From contig DCIQ01000052.1 of the NCBI GenBank assembly GCA_002317435.1, positions 1 to 8,034 on the forward strand: 8,034 nt of DNA. The letters are read 5' to 3'. The translations under genes and the position numbers were made by a program. The notes under the pieces are model-generated. The model saw only the letters and a list, made by a program, of their open reading frames with translations, was not told the DNA's origin and ran no database searches. Source of the stretch: Bacteroidales bacterium UBA1722. Its GTDB lineage: Bacteria > Bacteroidota > Bacteroidia > Bacteroidales > UBA932. Positions 1-6,148 of this stretch are shown piece after piece; positions within the stretch are counted from its first letter, which is position 1, and each line of letters starts with the position of its first letter.

Positions 1-2226
1 ACCGTATCTGGCAGGACGCCCCTTGCTGAAAAACGGCTGGGACACCGAGCTGAAGTAGAATGTGTCATACTCAGTATTAAGGATGTTCTTCCCCCAGAAC
101 GTGACGTTGACCTTTCCGAAACCGAATGTCAGATGAGCCCCGAGCAGAGAATAGAACGGCTGGTAGAGGGAATTCATCTCATCCCAGTATATCCTGCCGA
201 TTCCGTTGTAGTCGGCACCGGCGGAAATTTTCTTCAGTCCCCCTGCAGGTATGGTCCATGTATAGGCAAGTGCTCCCGACAGGGTATTCTGCGGAGCATA
301 GGGGAGATAATTTCCCGAATAATCCCCTGACGCATCCTCATACACGTCGAAAACGGCATCAGTATGGCCCCAGGCGGCACGGATATCCAGACCACGGTAC
401 ACATAATTCAGGGAGACCTCTCCTCCGAGACTGTGCGAACGGGCTGCATTCGACATCATACGGCCGGTGTTATTGCCTTTAGGCAATACTGTAACCTGCT
501 GATTCTGGCAGAGTATGTAGAAGGCTGAAAAATCGATGGAAAGTCCTTCCGCGGGGGAGAGATGGCCTCCTATCTCGAAATTCCAGTTCTCCTCGGGCTT
601 GTAGCAGGTCACGCCGGCGCTCTCGTAGGAGCTGGTACCGCCCTTGCCTCCCATCCCGAACTCGTTCATAAGGTTGTTCTTCATGTTCACCTGCAGGATG
701 TCGGAAAAAATGTTGGTATTGAATCCGCCCGCACGGTATCCGCGGGTGGCGGTAAAGTAAAGTTCACCCCAATCCTTATTGAAGGATACACCTATCTTCG
801 GCAATAGTCTCAGGAACGAGAGATCCTCAGTCCCCTCGAATACGGTGGGAAGGGGCTTGAAGTCCTTCATCATCATATTGAAACGGTAGTTCACAAGACT
901 GGATGAGCAGTAATCCATCTTCGTGGTCTCATAGTCAAGCCTCAGACCGGCAGTGAAAGTCCAGTTCCCGGTCCTCCATTTGGATTCGTGGTAGAGCGCT
1001 GCTCCGAAAGTGGGTATCGTGAAATCGCTTTCGATGGTGAATCCGGGCTCCTCGAATTCTATCTTGCCGGCGGGGAATACCTTCTTGATGGCCGCGTTTG
1101 CTGTCCCGAGTATCAGATCGTCAACTCCTTCCTGATGGAAATTCACGGGAGCGGAGATGTTTTGGAATTTTCCGAATACGAAAGCACCGCAGAGCCAGTC
1201 CCATATCTTACCTTCGGAATTGTTCCTTATGACCACATCCTGCGAAAGATTCAACTCACGCTGGAGTTGGTCCAGAGTGAAGAGGTCGCGGGTGGTGAAG
1301 TCCTGGTCCAGAGTCATCTTGTCGGAGAGGTAATTCACCCCGGTTATGGTAGAAATCCTGATCTTCTCAAATGTCTTCCCGGCCTTAAAACCTTCACTTA
1401 TGAAGGCGCGCTGATAACCGCAATAGTCATTATAGTTCAGCGGTTCACACACACCCTCTTCCGGGAGATATCTCCTATAGGCATAACCACCCTGATTCGT
1501 AAAGGCGAGGTAGATGGTATTGTCATAGTTCCATCCCCTCCTGTCCTTCCATTCGAAACGGTTACGAAGTCCGAAGTCATCCCCCCAGTCGGCATATCTG
1601 CCCGTATATTCATTCTTCACATCACCGGCATCGTGGCGGTAGGAGACAGAAACAGAGTAGCCGAAACGGTCATTCTTCAGACCATAATAGGAGGCCTTCG
1701 CATCGAACGAATTCCCGAAAGCATACTGAATCCGCCCGCGGAAGCCCTGCCATACGAAAGGAGACAGGGTGGTTATATTTATAAGACCGCCGCTGGTATT
1801 GCGGCCATAGAGTGTTCCCTGGGGTCCCCTGAGGATTTCCAGCTTACGGATATCGAAGAAGTCGAAATCGAAGCCGTTCTTGTTCATATAGGGAATCCCG
1901 TCCACATTCAGTCCGACTACAGGCTGGTCCATCCTGGAGCCGAATCCCCTGACATAGATGGATGAAGTCATCCTGGAGCCATAGTCGGGCTGGAAGAAGT
2001 TGGGCACCACTGCACTTATGTCTTTCGTGCTTTCTATATTCTCCGACTCTATTCTGGACATAGGTATCGACGTAAAGGAGACGGGGAGATTCCTGAGGCT
2101 CCCGGGCTGTTTCAAATCGGCCACGATACCTGCCTCCTGCAGGACTGTTACTGTATCCTGCTGTCCGGCAGCAGTGCCTGCATTATGCACGCTCAGGAAT
2201 GACAAAATCAGAAAAAGTACTTTCAT
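1..2226 (-). CDS. TonB-dependent outer-membrane receptor, 3' end cut by window edge
   Basis: Outer-membrane beta-barrel receptor for TonB/ExbBD-driven uptake of a scarce ligand. I translated the reverse complement: 742 open codons from the ATG at 2226 to base 1. Residues 1-20 form a signal peptide (MKVLFLILSF start, likely cut near AGTAA/GQQD). A TonB-box-like DTVTV follows at 24-28. The plug spans about 45-155, with YVRGFGSR near 91-98 and the hallmark RGPQGTLYGRN at 133-143 followed by SGGLINI. The rest is barrel, ending in GRPARYG, which in this family precedes a final strand of about ten residues, so little is missing. There is no N-terminal carboxypeptidase-regulatory-like domain, so it is not a classical SusC; no SusD partner is visible, though the downstream side is off-window. 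Plug type and length suit a siderophore, haem or metal-complex receptor, but the ligand is inference. It is divergent from the cyd operon. Family call very sure; substrate unknown. Confidence 0.95.
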   Translation of the reverse strand, partial: MKVLFLILSFLSVHNAGTAAGQQDTVTVLQEAGIVADLKQPGSLRNLPVSFTSIPMSRIESENIESTKDISAVVPNFFQPDYGSRMTSSIYVRGFGSRMDQPVVGLNVDGIPYMNKNGFDFDFFDIRKLEILRGPQGTLYGRNTSGGLINITTLSPFVWQGFRGRIQYAFGNSFDAKASYYGLKNDRFGYSVSVSYRHDAGDVKNEYTGRYADWGDDFGLRNRFEWKDRRGWNYDNTIYLAFTNQGGYAYRRYLPEEGVCEPLNYNDYCGYQRAFISEGFKAGKTFEKIRISTITGVNYLSDKMTLDQDFTTRDLFTLDQLQRELNLSQDVVIRNNSEGKIWDWLCGAFVFGKFQNISAPVNFHQEGVDDLILGTANAAIKKVFPAGKIEFEEPGFTIESDFTIPTFGAALYHESKWRTGNWTFTAGLRLDYETTKMDYCSSSLVNYRFNMMMKDFKPLPTVFEGTEDLSFLRLLPKIGVSFNKDWGELYFTATRGYRAGGFNTNIFSDILQVNMKNNLMNEFGMGGKGGTSSYESAGVTCYKPEENWNFEIGGHLSPAEGLSIDFSAFYILCQNQQVTVLPKGNNTGRMMSNAARSHSLGGEVSLNYVYRGLDIRAAWGHTDAVFDVYEDASGDYSGNYLPYAPQNTLSGALAYTWTIPAGGLKKISAGADYNGIGRIYWDEMNSLYQPFYSLLGAHLTFGFGKVNVTFWGKNILNTEYDTFYFSSVSQPFFSKGRPARYG

Positions 2227-2272
2227 AATATTACAGGGGACCTTATGCTTCCAGACAGGAAAATCCCGTTTA

Positions 2273-2303
2273 CAAAAGTAATTCCTATACCACCTGATGA
2301 TAA
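2273..2303 (-). promoter_or_regulatory. Predicted Bacteroidetes-type promoter of the TonB-dependent receptor
   Basis: Read on the minus strand, 2280-2273 is TACTTTTG, a full match to the Bacteroidetes -7 consensus TAnnTTTG. A 19-base spacer (2299-2281) leads back to TTAT at 2303-2300, a poor match to the -33 element TTTG. Transcription would start near 2266, giving a leader of about 40 bases before the ATG at 2226. The weak -33 element suggests dependence on an activator or low basal activity. The call rests on consensus match and position only. Confidence 0.5.
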
Positions 2304-2310
2304 CTATCAT
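2297..2310. promoter_or_regulatory. Imperfect dyad ATGATA-AC-TATCAT, possible operator
   Basis: Two 6-base arms, ATGATA and TATCAT, are separated by 2 bases. The dyad overlaps the predicted -33 region of the receptor promoter, where a bound regulator would affect RNA polymerase. The AT-rich GATA/TATC arms loosely resemble metalloregulator boxes of the Fur/DtxR kind, but the spacing does not match the standard 7-1-7 Fur arrangement. The regulator is therefore not assigned. Confidence 0.35.
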
Positions 2311-2385
2311 TTATATCAGTTTTCCGTGACGGCTTTTCTTACGACACCGGCTCAAACTCATAAAAATTTCCAATGAGGTGAGTAT

Positions 2386-2401
2386 TTATTTGGCCAAATA
2401 A
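2386..2401. promoter_or_regulatory. Perfect 16-bp palindrome in the cyd promoter, probable operator
   Basis: TTATTTGGCCAAATAA reads the same on both strands with no mismatch. It ends 3 bases before the predicted -7 box of the cyd operon and fills the space where the -33 element and spacer should be. A TTTG lies inside it (2389-2392), only 12 bases from the -7 box, too close to serve as the usual -33. Symmetry and position suggest the binding site of a dimeric regulator. It does not match the FNR half-site pattern TTGAT-N4-ATCAA. The regulator is unknown. Confidence 0.55.
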
Positions 2402-2404
2402 TAT

Positions 2405-2412
2405 TACCTTTG
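2405..2412 (+). promoter_or_regulatory. Predicted -7 box of the cyd operon promoter
   Basis: TACCTTTG matches the Bacteroidetes -7 consensus TAnnTTTG in every fixed position. No TTTG lies at the normal spacing of about 19 bases upstream (GTAT is found there), so the promoter may need an activator or rely on the adjacent palindrome. Transcription would begin near 2417-2419, giving a leader of roughly 30 bases before the ATG at 2450. Confidence 0.55.
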
Positions 2413-2417
2413 GAAGA

Positions 2418-2436
2418 GGCTCCGCATACCGGAGCC
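2418..2436 (+). promoter_or_regulatory. Stem-loop at the 5' end of the predicted cyd leader
   Basis: GGCTCCG (2418-2424) pairs perfectly with CGGAGCC (2430-2436) around a 5-base loop: a 7-bp, mostly G-C stem. It begins almost exactly at the transcription start predicted from the -7 box and ends 13 bases before the first start codon. A hairpin at the very 5' end could shield the messenger from decay, or modulate ribosome access. The stem is plain in the sequence; its function is inference. Confidence 0.45.
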
Positions 2437-2449
2437 GTTCCGCCGATAT

Positions 2450-2695
2450 ATGAAGCCGTTCAGACAGATATTGAAGTCCATAGGAGCACTGTATGTGGAA
2501 GGATTCAGGGGAATGACCTGGGGACGCACCATGTGGATTCTGATACTGCTCAAACTATTCATTCTCTTCGCCATTTTGAGAATATTCTTCTTCAGACCCG
2601 TGCTGGGTGGAAAGACTGACGCGGAGAAAAGCGAATTCGTCGGGACGATGCTCACCTCCCCTTCCCACAACGACACTATAACCTTAAAACATTGA
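2450..2695 (+). CDS. DUF4492-like single-span membrane protein, first gene of the cyd operon
   Basis: An 81-residue protein with a basic, aromatic N-terminus, one long hydrophobic helix at about residues 27-49 ending in RIFFFRP, and a polar acidic tail. The pattern YVEGFRGMTWGRTMW, then LLKLFILF, then an EKSEFVG tail matches my recollection of the DUF4492 family, found next to cydA in Bacteroidetes. Its likely role is a small accessory subunit or assembly factor of cytochrome bd, comparable in size class and position with CydX or CydS, though no sequence relation to those is claimed. It lies 3 bases before cydA and in the same frame: the TGA stop is followed by one TAT codon and the cydA ATG. 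No Shine-Dalgarno sequence is seen, as is usual in this phylum. Gene reality is near certain; the functional link is by context. Confidence 0.88.
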   Translation: MKPFRQILKSIGALYVEGFRGMTWGRTMWILILLKLFILFAILRIFFFRPVLGGKTDAEKSEFVGTMLTSPSHNDTITLKH

Positions 2696-2698
2696 TAT

Positions 2699-4192
2699 AT
2701 GGAATCAGCACTGATCGGATGGTCCAGAGCCCAGTTCGCCATGACGGCAGCCTATCACTGGCTGTTCGTCCCCCTTACTCTCGGTCTGGGGCTCATAATG
2801 GCCGTAATGGAAACACTCTATGTGACCAAAAAAGATGAATTCTGGAAAAAGACCGCCAAGTTCTGGCAGAAAATCTTCGGAATCAATTTCGCTGTCGGCA
2901 TCGCCACCGGCATAATCCTCGAATTCGAATTCGGGACGAACTGGAGCAATTACTCCTGGTTCGTAGGTGACATCTTCGGAGCCCCCCTGGCCATCGAAGG
3001 TATTTTCGCTTTCTTTATGGAGGCCACTTTCATGGCCGTTATGTATTTCGGATGGAAAAAAGTCAGCAAAGGCTTCCATCTGGCATCCACCTGGCTCACA
3101 GCCTCCGGGGCAGCCATCTCGGCCCTTTGGATTCTCGTCGCCAACTCCTGGATGCAGCATCCCGTCGGAATGGAGTTCAACCCCGATACCGTCCGGAACG
3201 AGATGGTGGATTTCTGGGCCGTAGTCACCAATCCCGTCGCCGTCAGCAAGTTCTTCCACGCCGTCACCTGCGGATGGGAAGTGGGAGGCGTATTCGTGGT
3301 GGGCATCAGCTGCTGGTACCTTCTGAAAAAACGTGAAGTCCGATTCGCCAGGAAAAGTATTCTGGTAGGATCGCTCGTAGGTATCATCGGCACCTTCGCA
3401 GTAATGTTCACCGGAGACAGCTCCGCCGTACACGTGGCCAGATACCAGCCCATGAAACTCGCCGCCGTGGAAGGTCTTGAAAACGGAGGGCCAAGAGCCG
3501 GATTTTCATTCATCCCCGGAGTGGAGGTGCCAGGAATGCTCTCGATTCTGGCCACACACGATATAGACGGTATCGTTCCCGGCATCAACGACATCCTCAA
3601 CGGATATACCGATAATGAAGGTAACGTCATTCCTTCAGCCGGAGAGAAGATGGAAAAGGGAGATATCGCTCTGGCCGCTTTCCAGGACTACCGCCGTCTC
3701 CGCGATACAGATCCCGAAGCAGCAGCACAGGCCAAGGCCGTTCTGGACGAGAACATAGAATATTTCGGATACGGCTACATAGACTCCCCCGAAGAACTCA
3801 TCCCCCCCACTGGTATTCTCTTCTGGGCTTTCCGTCTGATGATAGGTTTCGGATCCATCTGCCTGCTGGTAATGGTCATCGCACTCTATCTCGAAAGGAA
3901 GAACCGTATCGAAGGAAAGAACTGGCTGTACCATACCGCCCTGGCATCGATTCCCCTCATCTATCTCGCCGGCCAGTTCGGATGGATGACCGCGGAAGTG
4001 GGACGCCAGCCGTGGACCATACAGGACCTTCTCCCTCTCAAGGCGGCAGTCTCAAGCATCGACCATACCGCCGTCATCACCACATTCGTCATCTTCGCGG
4101 CAGTCTTCCTCTTCTTCCTCATAATAGAGATAAAGATTCTGGCCAAGGCCATCCGCAAAGGACCCGGTATAGATGAAACACTCAACCAATAA
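2699..4192 (+). CDS. cydA: Cytochrome bd quinol oxidase subunit I (CydA)
   Basis: Haem-bearing subunit of the inner-membrane cytochrome bd oxidase, which oxidises quinol and reduces oxygen to water without pumping protons. The 497 residues align with E. coli CydA through most of their length. Haem ligands are present: His20 (E. coli His19), His187 (His186) and Met381 (Met393) for haem b558, and Glu433 in AEVGRQPW (Glu445). Glu100 and Glu108 in IEGIFAFFMEATF match Glu99 and Glu107. The quinol loop keeps Lys253 and Glu258 in KLAAVEG. About 124 residues lie between this Lys and the AFRLM helix, against about 138 in E. coli, so this is the long-loop type. About nine membrane helices are expected. 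The start 3 bases after the small upstream gene is supported by alignment of the N-terminus. cydB follows after 18 bases, so all three genes should share one messenger. Confidence 0.98.
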   Translation: MESALIGWSRAQFAMTAAYHWLFVPLTLGLGLIMAVMETLYVTKKDEFWKKTAKFWQKIFGINFAVGIATGIILEFEFGTNWSNYSWFVGDIFGAPLAIEGIFAFFMEATFMAVMYFGWKKVSKGFHLASTWLTASGAAISALWILVANSWMQHPVGMEFNPDTVRNEMVDFWAVVTNPVAVSKFFHAVTCGWEVGGVFVVGISCWYLLKKREVRFARKSILVGSLVGIIGTFAVMFTGDSSAVHVARYQPMKLAAVEGLENGGPRAGFSFIPGVEVPGMLSILATHDIDGIVPGINDILNGYTDNEGNVIPSAGEKMEKGDIALAAFQDYRRLRDTDPEAAAQAKAVLDENIEYFGYGYIDSPEELIPPTGILFWAFRLMIGFGSICLLVMVIALYLERKNRIEGKNWLYHTALASIPLIYLAGQFGWMTAEVGRQPWTIQDLLPLKAAVSSIDHTAVITTFVIFAAVFLFFLIIEIKILAKAIRKGPGIDETLNQ

Positions 4193-4196
4193 TCAC

Positions 4197-4202
4197 AGGA
4201 GA
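4197..4202 (+). promoter_or_regulatory. Shine-Dalgarno-like site before cydB
   Basis: AGGAGA lies in the 18-base gap between cydA and cydB, with 9 bases between the last G and the ATG at 4211. The other plus-strand genes here lack such a site, and the phylum generally relies little on it, so this may support reinitiation on cydB after cydA. It could also be chance. Confidence 0.4.
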
Positions 4203-4210
4203 ATACGGTT

Positions 4211-5356
4211 ATGATAACATACGAATTTTTACAACAGTACTGGTGGTTCCTGATAGCCCTTCTGGGCGGACTTCTCGTCTTCCTGCTTTTCGTGCAGGGA
4301 GGGAATGCACAGATATTCTCCCTCGGCAGGAGTGAAGCCGAACAGAAACTCATAATAAATTCCACCGGACGCAAGTGGGAATTCACTTTCACCACACTGG
4401 TAACCTTCGGAGGGGCATTCTTCGCCTCCTTCCCCCTGTTCTACAGCACCAGTTTCGGTGGAGCCTACTGGGTATGGGTACTCATCCTGCTCACATTCGT
4501 CCTGCAGGCAGTATCCTACGAATTCCAGCATCGCTCGGATAATCCCGTCACCGTCAAGTGGTTCAGAAGATTTCTGGTAGCCAACGGCCTGCTCGCCCCG
4601 TTCCTCATCGGTGCGGCAGTCTCCACCTTCTTCACCGGAAGCGACTTCACCGTCAGCAAGGACGCCATGGGCACCATCACCCCCATCATCAGCGAATGGG
4701 GCAACTCCTGGCACGGTCTGGAGGCACTGGCAGATTTCAGAAACTGGATATTCGGCTTTATGGTGCTGTTCCTTTCGCAGACCCTGGGCATCCTGTATAT
4801 GCTCAACAACATCGATGATGCCGAGTTCTCCGCGAAACTCCGCATCCGCCTGCGCAGCACGGCCCTCTGCTTCGTGGTATTCTTCCTCGGCACAGCATTC
4901 TTTATCCTCACAGCCGAAGGTTTTGCCTGCGGCAATGGGGGTGTAATCACCCTTGAGAAATACAAATACCTCCACAACTTCCTGCAGATGCCGGCAGTGG
5001 CCGCACTGTTCCTGATCGGAGTCGTACTGGTGCTCGCCGGAATTGCCGAAGGCATATTCTGCGAAAAATGCTGGAGAAAAGCCATCTGGCCCGCAGGTAT
5101 CGGAACGGTGCTGACCGTCATCGCCCTGTTCCTCACAGCAGGATACAACGGCACCGCCTACTACCCCTCATCCACCGACCTGCAGAGCTCTCTGACCATC
5201 GCCAACAGCTCCTCCAGCCTGTTCACCCTGAAAACGATGGCGACGGTATCGCTCATCATCCCGTTCGTCCTCGCCTACATCGTAATCGCATGGCGGGCCA
5301 TCGACAGGAAATCCATAACCCGGGAAGAACTGGAAGAGAACGAAGAAAAATATTGA
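4211..5356 (+). CDS. cydB: Cytochrome bd quinol oxidase subunit II (CydB)
   Basis: Second integral-membrane subunit of cytochrome bd, which packs against CydA and stabilises the haem centres. The 381 residues are about the usual family length, with about eight or nine hydrophobic segments. The N-terminus (ITYEFLQQYWWFLIALL) aligns with E. coli CydB (YEVL..IWW). Family signatures include LINSTGRKW at 47-56, FGGAFFASFPLFYSTSFGG, the late TAGYNGTAYYPSSTDLQSS and a C-terminal AWRAIDRKSITREEL. The acidic TDGFDMG stretch of proteobacterial CydB is replaced here by VQGGNAQ (28-34), and the Trp-Asp pair by Trp56-Glu57. As I recall, Bacteroides CydB looks the same, so this is a lineage trait rather than damage. 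The gene follows cydA by 18 bases and ends 3 bases before the stop of the opposing peptidase gene. No cydCD-type transporter is in the window. Confidence 0.97.
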   Translation: MITYEFLQQYWWFLIALLGGLLVFLLFVQGGNAQIFSLGRSEAEQKLIINSTGRKWEFTFTTLVTFGGAFFASFPLFYSTSFGGAYWVWVLILLTFVLQAVSYEFQHRSDNPVTVKWFRRFLVANGLLAPFLIGAAVSTFFTGSDFTVSKDAMGTITPIISEWGNSWHGLEALADFRNWIFGFMVLFLSQTLGILYMLNNIDDAEFSAKLRIRLRSTALCFVVFFLGTAFFILTAEGFACGNGGVITLEKYKYLHNFLQMPAVAALFLIGVVLVLAGIAEGIFCEKCWRKAIWPAGIGTVLTVIALFLTAGYNGTAYYPSSTDLQSSLTIANSSSSLFTLKTMATVSLIIPFVLAYIVIAWRAIDRKSITREELEENEEKY

Positions 5357-5359
5357 TAT

Positions 5360-6148
5360 CTAAAAAGAATTTCTGATATCCTCATCGAGGGAGGCCTTGC
5401 CTCCGGGATAGAGTTTCGAGACGGCATCCTCATATGTGATGCCGTCTCGAATCATTATCAGGAGTTCCCTCATCTTCTCGGTGCCAAGCCGGTCGAACAA
5501 AGCGGCTGTAATGACGTATGAGACGTAGTATGAGACTGCCCCGTCATGTCTGTGCTTGTCCTTGAACTGCTCTTGATTCATCCGGAGATACTCATCCAAA
5601 TCGAATTCATCGATTTCGATAAGGCTTTTCACTGAAGCGAGATATATCTTGTCAGGCTTCTGGTAAACCGTCCCGTCTTTTCTGAACTTCATGAACTCAA
5701 AATAACCGGCAAGACCTTCATTCAGGCTATAGGCACTTTCCGTCGCAGAAACATATGATGCATACAACGCCTTGTGGTAAAGGGAATGGCTGACTTCGTG
5801 AAACAACGTCCGTACCGCATCGTCCATATCTTCAGTCGTCGCGAGGACAGCTGTCTCTATGCTCGATATGAACATACCGCTGACATAATTTCCATAGGCC
5901 AGAGGGTCATACCGGCGGATGAAGACATTGGCCGAATCTGTATCCCTGAACACCGCCAGACTGAGATGAACCGTGTCAGGCAGCCCGACGGGACCATAGA
6001 ACTCCACCTCCTTGAGCAGAGTCCGATTAATCTGCTCGTTGTATGCCGAAGGAATCTTCTCTCCGAAGTGCCTGATGGAGAGAAACTGCGCACCGACGCA
6101 GAGAGCCGGTCCCATAAACAGGAGCAGGCACAAGAAACTTTTTCTCAT
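5360..6148 (-). CDS. Secreted HEXXH zinc peptidase, peptidase-MA-like
   Basis: A 262-residue protein with a signal peptide at 1-20 (MRKSFLCLLL start, cleavage likely near VGA/Q), so exported. The zinc site is HEVSH at 117-121, with a probable third ligand Glu144 in NEGLAGYFEF, 23 residues further on; this is the gluzincin arrangement. The layout matches the peptidase-MA family: a segment ending GMFISSIETAVLAT before the metal helix, the NEGLA turn, and a C-terminal stretch SYYVSYVITAALFDRLG, then MRELLIMIRDGITYEDAV. All visible catalytic residues are intact, so it should be active; the substrate is unknown. Its ATG overlaps the stop of the upstream gene (ATGA), so the two are translationally coupled. 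Its 3' end abuts cydB and contains a perfect inverted repeat. Family call fairly sure; exact family name less so. Confidence 0.85.
   Translation of the reverse strand: MRKSFLCLLLFMGPALCVGAQFLSIRHFGEKIPSAYNEQINRTLLKEVEFYGPVGLPDTVHLSLAVFRDTDSANVFIRRYDPLAYGNYVSGMFISSIETAVLATTEDMDDAVRTLFHEVSHSLYHKALYASYVSATESAYSLNEGLAGYFEFMKFRKDGTVYQKPDKIYLASVKSLIEIDEFDLDEYLRMNQEQFKDKHRHDGAVSYYVSYVITAALFDRLGTEKMRELLIMIRDGITYEDAVSKLYPGGKASLDEDIRNSF
5390..5404. other. Short GC-rich hairpin GGAGGC-CTT-GCCTCC after cydB
   Basis: A perfect 6-bp stem (5390-5395 with 5399-5404) with a 3-base loop, about 34 bases past the cydB stop and inside the end of the opposing peptidase gene. No T-run follows on either strand. It may help end or protect cyd transcripts together with the larger hairpin 11 bases further on, or be a coincidence of coding sequence. 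Confidence 0.35.
5415..5451. terminator. Perfect 14-bp inverted repeat, candidate cyd transcript end
   Basis: TTCGAGACGGCATC (5415-5428) is the exact reverse complement of GATGCCGTCTCGAA (5438-5451), leaving a 9-base loop. It begins 58 bases past the cydB stop, within the peptidase coding region, where it encodes roughly IRDGITYEDAVSK. Since the convergent genes leave only 3 bp between them, this is the best visible candidate for the 3' end of the cyd messenger. No T-run follows on either strand, so it is not a textbook intrinsic terminator and may act instead as a barrier to exonucleases. Confidence 0.5.

Noticed and set aside
988..1965. A 325-codon open frame on the plus strand
   Set aside because: It lies opposite the TonB-dependent receptor, whose minus-strand translation is recognisable throughout; the plus-strand product resembles no protein and lacks domain signatures.
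2323..2332. CCGTGACGG followed by a T-rich stretch, considered as a terminator
   Set aside because: The loop is a single base, so no RNA hairpin can form, and both flanking genes run away from it.
2922..2937. Doubled GAATTC within cydA
   Set aside because: It encodes the conserved EFEFG of CydA (EFQFG in E. coli), so protein constraint explains it.
2705..3630. Two long minus-strand open frames opposite cydA
   Set aside because: CydA is unmistakable on the plus strand with all haem ligands; the opposite frames are compositional shadows.
5354..5380. Repeated TGATATC treated as a terminator stem
   Set aside because: Only six pairs with a 14-base loop and little G-C; much weaker than the inverted repeat at 5415-5451.
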